Shown here one piece after another: positions 18,299 through 28,100 of a stretch of 64,000 nt of DNA. The position numbers were made by a program, and so were the translations under genes. Source of the stretch: Flavobacteriales bacterium (GTDB lineage: Bacteria > Bacteroidota > Bacteroidia > Flavobacteriales_F > PHOS-HE28). The notes under the pieces were generated by a model. That model saw nothing but the letters and a program-made list of their open reading frames with translations, had not been told where the DNA came from and did no database searches. How positions within the stretch are numbered: position 1 is the stretch's first letter; each line of letters starts with the position of its first letter. The DNA is taken from contig JAEUTA010000017.1 in the NCBI GenBank assembly GCA_016788205.1, positions 62,001 through 126,000 on the forward strand, read 5' to 3'.

Positions 18299-18326
18299 AG
18301 CAACAGTTCCCGAATCAGTTCGATTC

Positions 18327-18749
18327 ATGATCGTAGCTGCGGGCAGACCTTACAGATGTTACGTGCTTCGTTTGCTTCCTGCGGAAGAAGTGCGCTCCAC
18401 CCTGGAACGCTTTTGCTCTGACCAAGGGTTCGAGGCCGCCGCGATCATTAGCGCTGTGGGAAGTGTCGATAACGCCACGATCCGTTTCGGAGGTCGTTCC
18501 GAAGGCACGGTCGTGAGCGGCGACCTGGAGATCTGCGGACTGTCTGGGACACTTTCGAAACATGGGATGCATCTGCACCTGACCGTGGCTGACCGTGATG
18601 GCCAGGTAACCGGCGGCCACTTGGTGCAGGCTCGGGTGCGCACGACACTTGAACTCGTGCTACAGGAGATCGGTGGAGTGCGAATGCCGCGCAGGCCGGA
18701 TGCACTTACGGGTCACAACGAGCTGTGCCCGGAAGAACTGGAGCCGTGA
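18327..18749 (+). CDS. PPC (DUF296) domain protein
   Basis: Single-domain protein of 140 residues matching the plant and prokaryote conserved (PPC, DUF296) fold. The diagnostic run is GMHLHLTVADRDGQVTGGHL near residues 78-97, whose three histidines form the family's putative metal site. ISAVGSVDNATIRFGG precedes it. In plants the domain sits in AT-hook DNA-binding proteins; bacterial single-domain forms are uncharacterised and this one has no AT-hook. I chose ATG 18327 since upstream in-frame residues overlap purE in another frame and look random. The gene is 28 bp after purE, so it is likely in the purine operon, and its stop codon directly abuts that of the convergent L,D-transpeptidase gene. 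Confidence 0.82.
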   Translation: MIVAAGRPYRCYVLRLLPAEEVRSTLERFCSDQGFEAAAIISAVGSVDNATIRFGGRSEGTVVSGDLEICGLSGTLSKHGMHLHLTVADRDGQVTGGHLVQARVRTTLELVLQEIGGVRMPRRPDALTGHNELCPEELEP

Positions 18750-18755
18750 TCACGG
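18744..18755. other. Palindrome holding two convergent stop codons
   Basis: CCGTGATCACGG is a perfect 12-bp palindrome. Its central TGATCA contains the stop of the PPC gene (TGA, + strand) and that of the L,D-transpeptidase gene (TGA, - strand) back to back with no spacer. It may be only a by-product of tight packing. Confidence 0.7.
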
Positions 18756-19349
18756 AACGATCGTGATGGTCGTGCGAGCCGGTGTGATGTAAGGATAGAT
18801 CTCGTCGACGTCCTTGTTCTTCAGTGCGATGCATCCCCATGTCCAATCCTGCCCCATGTCGATCCAGTGGTCCATGCCATCAGGCACTCCATGGATACCG
18901 ATCTCGCCTCCGATATCCGCCGTCGAGGCGACCTCACCGGAGCGCTGTCTTTCCCTGAAGCGTCGCCAACTCTCGGCATTCGGATAGTCAACCCAGATGA
19001 ACTTGTGCCATTTCGCGTGTATCCGCTTGCTACGGAAAGTGAACGTCCCTTCCGGTGTCTTGCGATCACCTTGCCGGAACTTGTCTCCCACGGGAACCTC
19101 TCCTAGAACACAGGGGAACGTCCTCAACACGCGCGACCCCGATCGGACCGTGAAACGCCGGTCCGATTTGTCCACATGGAACTTGAACGTGGATGGATCC
19201 AGGCCTGCACTATCCACGAGCGCTTTCAGAGAAGGTGTACCGACCGCATCGGCGTGCCCGCTGTACACGACATTCTGGGCGCTCGGCCCGGATCGCTGCA
19301 CGCACCAGAGCGGGACCAGGATCGCACAAAGAAGAACTGCTTTCAGCAT
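18750..19349 (-). CDS. L,D-transpeptidase family (YkuD) protein
   Basis: Predicted periplasmic enzyme of the YkuD fold, the fold that cross-links peptidoglycan through meso-diaminopimelate or attaches proteins to it. The 199 residues begin with a hydrophobic segment (LLCAILVPLWC) that could be a signal peptide or anchor. The catalytic domain shows GEVPVGDKFRQGDRKTPEG, the strand IGIHGVPDG with the conserved His, and DWTWGCIALKNKDVDEIY with the catalytic Cys. The usual SHGC reads TWGC here, a variant also found in other YkuD branches. Upstream on its strand no clear -7 box was found. The function as a transpeptidase is by family; a carboxypeptidase-like role as in some variants is possible. 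Confidence 0.85.
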   Translation of the reverse strand: MLKAVLLCAILVPLWCVQRSGPSAQNVVYSGHADAVGTPSLKALVDSAGLDPSTFKFHVDKSDRRFTVRSGSRVLRTFPCVLGEVPVGDKFRQGDRKTPEGTFTFRSKRIHAKWHKFIWVDYPNAESWRRFRERQRSGEVASTADIGGEIGIHGVPDGMDHWIDMGQDWTWGCIALKNKDVDEIYPYITPARTTITIVP

Positions 19350-19402
19350 GATCGAACAGGAGATGTCCGATGCATGGAATGCACATCACAGGGAATGTAA
19401 CG

Positions 19403-20005
19403 CTACTCTATGGTCAACGGAAAAATGAGGTCAACATCCGTTTCACCGCCAGCGTTCAAGACCTGACCAGCCGCAACTCCATCGGCTGCCTTATCCGGCT
19501 GGTGCCGCAGCACCACCCGTAGCTCACCTCCGCTGCTCGCCGCACCGGTTATGGCGGTATTGACCAACCCGATGGGCCTGCCATTGGAATCGGCATCGGC
19601 ATATGACGTGCTCAAGTTCCCATTCATCACCTCGAAGAAGAGTTGATGTTCCGTTCCTTCCGCACGCACCTCACCGGTCAGGTCAACCGCCGGCGTAACG
19701 CTCTCGTTCAGCAGGCGCACGACCACGTCGAAGGCGCGCTGTGCCGGCAGTGTGTCTACCATGGCTTCCGGGTCGCCGACATCGTCGAAATTGACACGCA
19801 TCTGGAACACCTGCGAGGGTGTCTCCTGATCCGTGAACGTGAGTTCGACCGTTGTGACCACCTCTTCCTCATTCACCGCTGGGCCGGATGGCTGGAGTAC
19901 ATCTTCGTTCTGCTTCTTGCACGCACCAAGGGCGATCATGCTCGCCAGCACGGTCAGTTGCGGGATGGATCCCAATATCGTTCGCATGCTGCTGAAGGTT
20001 TTCAT
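19403..20005 (-). CDS. Lipoprotein paired with TonB receptor
   Basis: Predicted outer-membrane lipoprotein of 200 residues. A signal peptide ends in a lipobox (SMIALGAC, Cys near residue 26), followed by an acidic linker and a beta-rich domain. The sequence pattern (VNEEEVVTTVELTFTD, HQLFFEVMNG, DADSNGRPIGL, LRVVLRHQPDKAADG, GGETDVDLIFPL) matches a Bacteroidota family I have seen labelled type 1 periplasmic binding fold superfamily and found beside TonB receptors. Its ATG overlaps the receptor's TGA in the sequence ATGA (20002-20005), so translation is probably coupled. It likely helps capture the receptor's ligand at the cell surface; the ligand is unproven. Confidence 0.75.
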   Translation of the reverse strand: MKTFSSMRTILGSIPQLTVLASMIALGACKKQNEDVLQPSGPAVNEEEVVTTVELTFTDQETPSQVFQMRVNFDDVGDPEAMVDTLPAQRAFDVVVRLLNESVTPAVDLTGEVRAEGTEHQLFFEVMNGNLSTSYADADSNGRPIGLVNTAITGAASSGGELRVVLRHQPDKAADGVAAGQVLNAGGETDVDLIFPLTIE

Positions 20006-22341
20006 TCCGTCCGCGGTGCTCCGAAAGTACAGCTCACCCAGATGGTGAGGTCGATCCCTCGTGCATCGGCATAGTACCTGAAGCGGTCCAGATAATCGCG
20101 GTATGCCGTGTTGAAAAGGTTGGCGCCTCGCAAGCCGACCCGCCATTGTCGCCGCCCCGATGTTCGAGCGGCAGAAACCTGACATCCGACCAAATGATAA
20201 GTGGCTGGTGGGCTGGCGAAATCCACCCCGGCGGGGATCCTTCGCTGCTGGAACACCAAGGTGCTGGTAAGACCTGCCTCCATTGCGCTCCACCGACCTT
20301 GGCTAGGGAACTCGAAGAGCACCATGTTCTCCAAGCGATCCGAAGGCATCTGGAACAACCATTCATCCTTCTCGATATCACGTGCCCGAACGGTACTGGC
20401 GCGCAACTCCCACACCCAATCCCTGGCGATGCGCTGGCCGAAACGGGCATCAAGCCCAAGGAGCCATGCGTTCGTGGCGGTGTACTGGAAAACCGGGAAG
20501 GCTCCGCGTACCGTGAGCTGTTGCCCTACCGGTAGCAGGTAGATGAAATCGTGGATGCGATCGGCATACGTTGTTACCTGGAATGTTGAGCGCCCTTCAC
20601 CAGATGAGCCCTCCAGTTCGAGAACGGCCTTCCAAGAGCCTTCGCTCCCCAGGTGCTCATCACCTGTTTCTATGGCGGCCGCACCGTGATGAAGTCCTTC
20701 GCTGTACAGTTCGCTCACATGCGGAGGCCGGTAAGCACTATTGATATTGAAGCGTATGCGAAGACTGTCGTTCAAGGCCCAGTTCGCGCCCATGCTGAAT
20801 GCGTGGTTCCTGAACGTGTGTTCGGGGTTGATCAGTATGCCAGAGAGGTCGTATTTGGCCACGTGTAGGAGCGTTGACTCCCAACGTGCGCCGAACTCCA
20901 ATTCCCACTGCTCGCTCAGCGGCAGGTGCTCCAGCACGAAAACCCCTGCGCTCTGCTTCCGATAATTGGGGATGAGCGGGCTCACTCCGGTACCCGGCCG
21001 ATTAAAATTCTCCTGATGCAAGCCATTCACCCCTGCTTTCCCGTGTAACCGCTGACCGAGCCAGTGTTTCCAAACCGCTTCGCCTGTGTGGGTGATCAAG
21101 AACAGGTCCAGCGCCGGTATGTTACTGCGCCCGCCGCGCCGTATATCGTACTCCTGTCTGTCATCAGCCTGGTAACCGTATGTGACCTGTACTCGACCGC
21201 GATCGCTCACCGCGTAACCCACCTCCGCTTTGGCCATATGGTGTTGCACCTCTTGGCGGGGCGATGCGATGCCGTAGGTGGGATCGCTGACGTACCAAGG
21301 CTCGCTACTGGCTATGGCAGCGTTCAGATCGGTAAGGTTGCCGATATGAGAAGTACGAAGTATGCCGAGCTCGCGAGCGAAGTAGCTGTAATACGCCGTT
21401 GCGATCCAACGATGATCGCGGTAACCCAACGCGGCTGAAGCACCTAGCTCGCGTACACCGGTGTTACTAAGCACATATCGGGATGAGCGACTATCCCCCA
21501 AATAGCGGCCACTTCCTTGAACACGCCAACCCGAACCCTTCAGTCCTTTCACTCCTCCTTGAAGCATGCCATGTCCGCCACCGCCCCTGCCGTTGAGCAC
21601 ACCTTGCGCGCGGACCTCCCCTTGCATCCCCGTATCGCGTGGTAGTTCCACGGGCTCAGTGATCACCACACCGCCCAAGGCATCGCTACCGTATTGAACG
21701 GCCGCAGCGCCCTTTACCACGGTAATGCGCTCGCTTGTGAGGGGATCAAGGCTCGGCGCATGTTCCGATCCCCATTGTTGGTCCTCTTGCCGGATACCTT
21801 GATTCAAGACGAGTATGCGACTTCCGCTGAGCCCATGGATGACCGGCTTGGCTATGGTAGGCCCACTGGCAAGCACAGTGACCCCGGGAAAGGTTGCCAG
21901 CATCTCACCCAAGGTGAGGCCTGCGGCCCGCTCAATCGCTTCTTTATCGATGGCGTCACTGGCTTGACCCACGTTCTCATCGGGTCGGTTCCGCGCCACT
22001 TCGAATTCCTGAAGTTCGTGAGCGTGATGCTCCAGACGAACATCCAGTTCCAGGTCTGAACGCACATCAACCTGGCGCACAACAGGCTCGCAACCAAGGT
22101 GGGTTATACGCATCGTGTAGGGGCCTGCACACAATCCAGCCACCGTGTAGCGGCCTTGTTCGTCCGCTACAGCACCCTTGGCCACCTCAAGCAGGAACAC
22201 CTCAGCGAAGGGCAGAGGTGTCCTATCATGCTCATCGATGACGGTCCCTTTCAGCGTGAAAGAACAGCTCTGTGCAGAAACGAGAAAGGACCCGAACGAC
22301 AAGAAGAACGCCAGTACGGAACGAGGACGGGGAATGAACAC
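20002..22341 (-). CDS. TonB-dependent outer-membrane receptor
   Basis: Outer-membrane receptor that imports a ligand using TonB energy. Domains in order: signal peptide (VLAFFLSFGSFLVSAQS), a carboxypeptidase-regulatory-like domain (LKGTVIDEHDRTPLPFAEV), plug (AGLTLGEMLATFPGVTVL, HGLSGSRILVLNQGIRQ, VVKGAAAVQYGSDALGGVV) and a long barrel. The motif EDQQWGSEHAPSLD in the plug resembles receptors such as ZnuD, which take up zinc or heme. I chose a GTG at 22339-22341 because it directly precedes the signal peptide; no in-frame ATG is well placed, so the exact start is uncertain. It is the middle gene of a three-gene minus-strand set with the His/Cys protein upstream and the lipoprotein downstream. 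Confidence 0.85.
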   Translation of the reverse strand: MFIPRPRSVLAFFLSFGSFLVSAQSCSFTLKGTVIDEHDRTPLPFAEVFLLEVAKGAVADEQGRYTVAGLCAGPYTMRITHLGCEPVVRQVDVRSDLELDVRLEHHAHELQEFEVARNRPDENVGQASDAIDKEAIERAAGLTLGEMLATFPGVTVLASGPTIAKPVIHGLSGSRILVLNQGIRQEDQQWGSEHAPSLDPLTSERITVVKGAAAVQYGSDALGGVVITEPVELPRDTGMQGEVRAQGVLNGRGGGGHGMLQGGVKGLKGSGWRVQGSGRYLGDSRSSRYVLSNTGVRELGASAALGYRDHRWIATAYYSYFARELGILRTSHIGNLTDLNAAIASSEPWYVSDPTYGIASPRQEVQHHMAKAEVGYAVSDRGRVQVTYGYQADDRQEYDIRRGGRSNIPALDLFLITHTGEAVWKHWLGQRLHGKAGVNGLHQENFNRPGTGVSPLIPNYRKQSAGVFVLEHLPLSEQWELEFGARWESTLLHVAKYDLSGILINPEHTFRNHAFSMGANWALNDSLRIRFNINSAYRPPHVSELYSEGLHHGAAAIETGDEHLGSEGSWKAVLELEGSSGEGRSTFQVTTYADRIHDFIYLLPVGQQLTVRGAFPVFQYTATNAWLLGLDARFGQRIARDWVWELRASTVRARDIEKDEWLFQMPSDRLENMVLFEFPSQGRWSAMEAGLTSTLVFQQRRIPAGVDFASPPATYHLVGCQVSAARTSGRRQWRVGLRGANLFNTAYRDYLDRFRYYADARGIDLTIWVSCTFGAPRTE

Positions 22342-22380
22342 GATCAGACCTTCAGGACATTGATATACAGCGGCGCGACC

Positions 22381-22401
22381 GTAGCAACACCGGGCTGCTA
22401 C
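22381..22401. other. Inverted repeat before TonB receptor gene
   Basis: GTAGCA (22381-22386) and TGCTAC (22396-22401) with a 9-nt loop, between the stop of the His/Cys gene and the receptor start. It could be an attenuator or processing hairpin. A similar GTAGC/GCTAC palindrome lies at 22815-22827. Confidence 0.3.
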
Positions 22402-22417
22402 AAAAGGGAGTACGACC

Positions 22418-22759
22418 CTAAGCCAAGCTCGGAGGACCTCGATCCTGATGGGCCGATGAGGGCTGGGTGCCACTGATCGATCCTTGCTCGACGACCCATG
22501 CCATGGATCGAACTACAACATCGGGTACGTGGAGAACCAGCTCCACCACGTATGATTGCACAGGTGTACCACATAATGCACATGCCGACGTGACCGTGGG
22601 TCCTGTCGCGTGCTCTGTAACATGATGATCAGGACAATCGTGGAGCGCCGTGCGCGGGGTGATGAACACCAGGAAACACGCGAGCATGAGCAAGGCTCCC
22701 AAGCGTCGATCCCAACATACCGGCAACATGAAGGCAAATATACCCGTGCATTGCGCCAT
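22418..22759 (-). CDS. Small His/Cys-rich membrane protein, likely metal-linked
   Basis: Predicted 113-residue envelope protein. A hydrophobic segment near residues 19-34 (LGALLMLACFLVFIT) is followed by a metal-ligand-rich stretch (HDCPDHHVTEH, then CALC about 19 residues later) and a C-terminus ending RGPPSLA. Short proteins with this layout, a single membrane pass, a His-rich patch, a CxxC and a terminal R-G-P-P, recur directly upstream of TonB receptors in Bacteroidota, as I remember them. That position is repeated here, 76 bp before the receptor. The His and Cys residues suggest zinc or copper binding, which is inference. It may act as a periplasmic metal sensor or chaperone for the receptor pair. 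It is short, so some doubt remains. Confidence 0.6.
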   Translation of the reverse strand: MAQCTGIFAFMLPVCWDRRLGALLMLACFLVFITPRTALHDCPDHHVTEHATGPTVTSACALCGTPVQSYVVELVLHVPDVVVRSMAWVVEQGSISGTQPSSAHQDRGPPSLA

Positions 22760-22814
22760 TGACCTCTCACCGACAGCACAGGTCGATCCTATTGGACGAT
22801 CCGCTCATGTAGGT

Positions 22815-22827
22815 GTAGCACAGCTAC
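22815..22827. promoter_or_regulatory. Palindrome in divergent promoter region
   Basis: GTAGC-ACA-GCTAC, perfect 5-bp arms, in the 95-bp gap between the TonB operon and the Asp-box gene. It sits just upstream of the -7 box at 22830. A repressor site is possible but not shown. Confidence 0.25.
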
Positions 22828-22829
22828 CC

Positions 22830-22837
22830 TACTTTTG
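22830..22837 (+). promoter_or_regulatory. -7 promoter element for Asp-box protein gene
   Basis: TACTTTTG followed by CGCG, a perfect TAnnTTTG, ending 17 bp before the ATG at 22855. Confidence 0.6.
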
Positions 22838-22854
22838 CGCGAAATACGCCGCCC

Positions 22855-24093
22855 ATGACTTTTCGTCGCTACGCCTTGTTCTCGGTATCGCTCCTACTGA
22901 GCGCGTTCTCCTTCGCCAATTGGACGCCTCTCGCCGTTGGTAATGCCAGCCACCGGAGCATGACCACCCATAACGGCGCACTCTTCCTTGCCACGTACAA
23001 TACGGGCATCCAGAAGAGCACCAATGGCGGAGCGAGCTGGACCCTTGCGAACACTGGACTTCCGGTCTCCGGCGCTCAAGTGAAAGTCCAATCCGTAGGG
23101 CACAATGCCACCACGCTGTTCTGCGGAACCGAATCAGGCATCTACCGCTCAACGGATAACGGCGCGAGCTGGGTACTCGCACAAAGCGGGATCCCGGCAA
23201 CCTCGAGCGCAACGATCTACGTGAACAAGATCTATACCTTCAACGGGGTGACCTTCGTGGTATTCTCCGGAACCGTGGCACAGAGCAGCGGTGGTGTGTT
23301 CCGCACGGTGGACAATGGAACGTCCTGGCTGCAGGCTTTCAATGGGCTGCAAACGAACATGACCATCTATAACATGGCCGAAGCCGGTGGTACCCTTTAC
23401 GCCTCAACGAGCACTTCATTGATGAAGAGCACCGACCTTGGTCAATCCTGGACCCAGGTGGCTGATGTGAACTATGCGGTCTATGCCGTGGAAGCGACGC
23501 CCGCGCGTCTTGTGGCCCTCACGACCTTCGGCGCCAAATATTCCACCAACGGCGGCACTTCGTGGACCAACAGCACGAACTATCCTGTAGCCACCCCAGT
23601 AGCAGGATCCGAACTCATCTCCTACGATTCCAAGTTCTACGCGATCACAAGATCGGGCAGCACCGGTTGCTACCGCTCTCTCGATGGTGGCGTCACTTGG
23701 GAAGCGTTCAACACGGGCCTTTCGCCGCAGAACACCTTCGCCCAGGAAGAATTCCATGCCAGTGGAAGTGATCTCTTCATCGTTTGCGCATTGGACGTGT
23801 ATTCCACCGCAGGTTCCACCGTGGGGATCGCGACTTTGAACGATGTGTCCATACCAGCTCCTTTCCCCACCACTTTCGAAGATGGATTCAACGTCGACCT
23901 CCGTGCACAACGACCTGGATCGACGATCATCGTCATGGATGCAGCAGGCCGTGAACTCGCCCGTCACCCCAACCTACCCGCCTCACTCGTGCGTATCGAC
24001 CGCAATGGACTGGCCGCGGGCATGTACCATTGCTACCTCTTGGAGACAGGCTCGGGTAGCATGATGCGCTTGGGTAGCGTGATCGCACGATGA
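22855..24093 (+). CDS. Secreted Asp-box (BNR) beta-propeller-like protein
   Basis: Predicted secreted protein of 412 residues with a signal peptide (ALFSVSLLLSAFSFA). At least six Asp-box motifs follow: STNGGASW, STDNGASW, TVDNGTSW, STDLGQSW, STNGGTSW and SLDGGVTW, spaced as blades of a sialidase-type or Ycf48-type propeller. Catalytic residues of sialidases are not evident, so it is more likely structural or binding. The last 80 residues (PTTFEDGFNVDLRAQRPGST then AAGMYHCYLLETG) look like a degenerate T9SS sorting domain, with the usual YPNP motif missing. Its TGA overlaps the pfkA ATG by 4 bp, an odd pairing of a secreted protein with a glycolytic enzyme. Confidence 0.75.
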   Translation: MTFRRYALFSVSLLLSAFSFANWTPLAVGNASHRSMTTHNGALFLATYNTGIQKSTNGGASWTLANTGLPVSGAQVKVQSVGHNATTLFCGTESGIYRSTDNGASWVLAQSGIPATSSATIYVNKIYTFNGVTFVVFSGTVAQSSGGVFRTVDNGTSWLQAFNGLQTNMTIYNMAEAGGTLYASTSTSLMKSTDLGQSWTQVADVNYAVYAVEATPARLVALTTFGAKYSTNGGTSWTNSTNYPVATPVAGSELISYDSKFYAITRSGSTGCYRSLDGGVTWEAFNTGLSPQNTFAQEEFHASGSDLFIVCALDVYSTAGSTVGIATLNDVSIPAPFPTTFEDGFNVDLRAQRPGSTIIVMDAAGRELARHPNLPASLVRIDRNGLAAGMYHCYLLETGSGSMMRLGSVIAR

Positions 24094-25076
24094 TGAAGCT
24101 GCCGGTGATCCGGCATATTGGCGTTTTCACGTCGGGCGGCGACAGCCCCGGGATGAACGCGGCGATTCGAGCGGTGGTGCGTCAAGGATGTCTGTGCGGC
24201 CTTCAGGTCAGTGGCATCATTGGTGGATACGATGGTCTCGTGAAGGGTGACATACGCCCGCTCGGACCACGTGATGTGAGCAACATCATACAGCGTGGTG
24301 GTACCCTGTTGCGCTCAGCACGCAGTGACGCATTCCGAACCGTGGAAGGACGGCGACAAGCTTATGCCACCATGGTCAAGCATGGGATGGATGGCCTGGT
24401 GGCCATCGGTGGCGATGGTACGTTCACAGGAGCCCATCTTTTCTTTGAAGAACATGGCGTGCCCGTGATAGGGCTCCCTGGTACGATAGACGATGATCTG
24501 GCCGGAACGGACCATACCATCGGCTACGATACCGCCGTGAACACGGCTGTAGAAGCCATCGACCGTATCAGGGATACCGCCTCTTCGCATGACCGCATCT
24601 TTTTCGTGGAAGTGATGGGGAGAGACACCGGTTATATCGCCCTGGCTTGTGCGGTAGCCGCTGGAGCGGAATTCGTTCTGGTACCTGAGCGACCGGAGAA
24701 CATCGATGATCTGGTGCGGTCGATCGGTGGGTCGGACGGAATGAAGTCATCAAGCATCGTCATCGTTGCCGAGGGCGAAGAGGAGGGTGGAGCTTTCACA
24801 GTCTCCAAGAAGGTGAAAGCCCGGCTCCCAAATGCGGATATCAGGGTAACGGTGATCGGACACATCCAGCGCGGGGGATCTCCTTCGGTTCAGGATCGGA
24901 TACTGGCCAGTCGCCTGGGTGTCGCTGCTGTGGATGCGTTGATGGCGGGTAATAGTGATAGCATGGCTGGCGTTCGAAACGGCAGGATCGTTCTCACCCC
25001 GTTCGCAGAAGCCATTGGCGAACGCAAACCGCTGGACACCGACCTATTCAGGGTGCTCAGCGTTCTTGCAACGTGA
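24090..25076 (+). CDS. pfkA: ATP-dependent 6-phosphofructokinase
   Basis: Catalyses phosphorylation of fructose 6-phosphate to fructose 1,6-bisphosphate. The 328 residues carry the group A PFK motifs: GVFTSGGDSPGMNAAIRA for nucleotide binding, VAIGGDGTFTGA, and LPGTIDDDLAGTDHTIGYDTA with the catalytic Asp. The glycines in GGDGT and PGTID correspond to those that mark ATP-using rather than pyrophosphate-using enzymes. VEVMGRDTGYIAL and IGHIQRGGSPS are also present. The gene overlaps the stop of the Asp-box gene (ATG at 24090, with a second ATG directly after) and so probably relies on its promoter. No terminator was seen before the convergent gene that ends at 25120. Confidence 0.95.
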   Translation: MMKLPVIRHIGVFTSGGDSPGMNAAIRAVVRQGCLCGLQVSGIIGGYDGLVKGDIRPLGPRDVSNIIQRGGTLLRSARSDAFRTVEGRRQAYATMVKHGMDGLVAIGGDGTFTGAHLFFEEHGVPVIGLPGTIDDDLAGTDHTIGYDTAVNTAVEAIDRIRDTASSHDRIFFVEVMGRDTGYIALACAVAAGAEFVLVPERPENIDDLVRSIGGSDGMKSSSIVIVAEGEEEGGAFTVSKKVKARLPNADIRVTVIGHIQRGGSPSVQDRILASRLGVAAVDALMAGNSDSMAGVRNGRIVLTPFAEAIGERKPLDTDLFRVLSVLAT

Positions 25077-25119
25077 ACGCTACAAGCGCCTCCTCCTTCC
25101 CCAGGAAAGTCGACGCTTT

Positions 25120-28100
25120 CTATTGGCGGATCAACCGCGACTGAGCGAGCGGACGCCCTTGGGCATCCAACACGAGAACGGTGTAAACTCCGGTCGCCAA
25201 ACCTTCCAGATCGACACGTTGCTGCATGGGTGTTGCGAGCACGAGCGAACCAAGAACGCTGTAGAACCTGAGGCTGCGCGCCTCCCGCACCGTGCAGTTG
25301 ACGATCGCCAGGCCGCCATTCGGATTCGGGTATAACCCGAATACGTTCACATCTGAATACTCCATCAGGCCGGTCAGCATATCACAAGCGTCGCCGATGC
25401 CGTTACCATCGATATCCGGTTGTTCCGGATTATAGACCCAGACGCAATTGTCACAGGCATCCCCGATACCGTCCGCATCGAAGTCGGCCTGGGAGGGGTT
25501 GAAGGCCGCTTCACAGTTATCCTCGCATACCACCAGCCCATCCTGGTCCGTATCCGCGTTCGGTAGAAGGCCCGTCGTGCCTCCAACGCAGATACCACAG
25601 CCATCGAAAAAGGCCGCACCGCCGAACTCGCCTGTGCAGTCGACCAACCCGAACATACCTGTACACTCACAGTCGCTATCCCATGTGTCGTTGATGCTCA
25701 TCGCATAACCATCGTCGCAAGGGCTTCCCGGTAATGCGAATCCCCCGATGACGCCAGAACAATCGATCACCTGGCCGACGCATTCACAAGCCCCGTTCCA
25801 GCGGTCATTCCCGGTACCAGGATCCCCATCGTCACAGGGAGTACCTGGCAACGCGGGTCCGTTGGGTTGTCCCAAGCAGTCCACCACGACAGGAACCCCA
25901 ACGCATTCACAGTTCTTGGTCCACGTATCCTGTATGGTCGAAGGCTGCCCATCGTTACACGGCGTACCTGGCAACGCTGAACCGTTCGCCACACCAAGGC
26001 AATCGAACACGGCGGGAGTGCCAACACATGTGCAATCAACGGTCCATGTGTCATCGATGGTACCGCTATTGTTGTCGTTACATGGCGTTCCCGGTAGCGC
26101 ACTACCGTTAGCGATGCCCAAACAATCGAACACGACCACCGTACCTACGCAATCGCAGTCGTCATTCCATTCATCCCACATCGTCTCCGGGTCTCCATCA
26201 TCACAAGGTGTTCCTGGCAGCGCAGGCCCGTTGGGAACACCCAGGCAATCCAGGTGGGCTGGCGTTCCTTCACAGATGCATGCTGATGTGATGAGGTCGT
26301 CTATGGTATCGTCATCACCATCATCACAAGGGGAGCCGACGACGCCGGGAACGGTCGGGCAATCGTCCAGCGCATTGCACACCCCATCAGCATCCGTATC
26401 ACCGCTGGGGGTCCCAAGACAGGAGCAGTCAATACCCAATATATCGTTCAGCGTGCAGGGATCCCCATCGTTGCATGGAGACCCGAACTCTCCTGGCACG
26501 AGCGGGCAGTCGTCCTGTTCATCGCACACACCATCACCATCAGTATCATTGACCAACGTGCCCACGCATTGGCAGTTCGAGTTCAGGACATCGTTGATGG
26601 TGCATACGTTACCGTCGTTGCACGATGAGCCGATCTGGCCCGGCGAATCGGGACAGTTATCCAATGCGCTGCAAACACCATCGTCATCCGGGTCACCGCT
26701 GTAGATACCAACGCATTCACAATTCGCATTGACAGTGTCGTTGATGGTGCATGGGTCACCGTCTATGCAGTTCGATCCTACTTGACCGGGAACACCAGGG
26801 CAATCATCCAAAATATCACATACACCATCTCCATCCCCATCCGGAACAGGCGCACCCGCACACTGGCAATTCGCGTTAAGGAAGTCGCTCGTTGTGCATT
26901 CATCACCATCATTGCACGGCGAGCCTATCTGACCAGGAACGAGAGGACAGTCATCCAAGACGTTGCACAAGCCGTCCCCATCCGTATCGGGAACGACCGT
27001 GCCCGAGCATTGGCAGTTCGTGTTCAGCACATCGTTCACCGTACATGCATCGCCATCATTACAGGGTGAGCCGACCTCACCGAGAACGAACGGACAGTCA
27101 TCCTGGGCATCGCACACACCGTCACCATCCGTATCGGGGGATATGACGCCTGTGCACTGACAACCCGCGTTGAGCGTATCGTTCGTCGTACACGGATCAC
27201 CATCGGTACACGGCGAGCCGATCTCCCCAGCGACAAATGGACATTCATCAACGGCATTGCATATGCCATCGGCATCAGCATCAGGAGCAGGCGTTCCGCC
27301 ACAGAGGCAATCATCACCCAGTTGGTCGTTCATCGTGCAGGAATCACCGTCATTGCAGGCAGAACCTACTTGACCCGGTACCCACGGGCAATTGTCCTGT
27401 GCGTTGCAAACACCATCACCATCGGTATCCGGCGAAGCTGTTCCCACGCATTGGCAACTCGAATTCAACACGTCATTCGTCGTGCAGGCGTTGCCATCGT
27501 TGCATGAAGAACCCACCTGACCAAAGACGAAAGGACAATCATCCTGTGCATTGCATATGCCGTCGCCATCCGCATCAGGACCGGGAGTTCCCGTGCACTG
27601 GCAACTGCTGTTCAGGACATCGCCGGTGGTACAGGCGTTGCCATCATTGCACGCTGAGCCCACCTGTCCCACAACGAAAGGGCAGCTGTCCTGGGCATTG
27701 CACACACCATCACCATCCGTATCGGGAGTAGGCGTTCCCACACACTGACAAGTGGCGTTCAGAACATCGTTGGTCGTGCAGGGGTTACCATCATTACAAG
27801 AAGAACCAACCTGCCCAGCCACGAACGGACAACTGTCCTGACCATTACAAACCCCATCCCCATCCGTATCGGCACTGGGAATCCCTGCGCATTGACAACC
27901 AGCATTCAACACATCCCCGGTCGTGCAGGGGTTGCCATCATTGCATGCCGACCCCACCTGCCCCGCAACGAAAGGACAATTATCCTGACCGTTGCAGATG
28001 CCATCACCATCCGTATCCACAGTTGCCGTTCCTACGCATTGACAACCGCTGTTGATCTGGTCATTCGTGGTACAGGCATTCCCATCGTCACATGCGGAGC

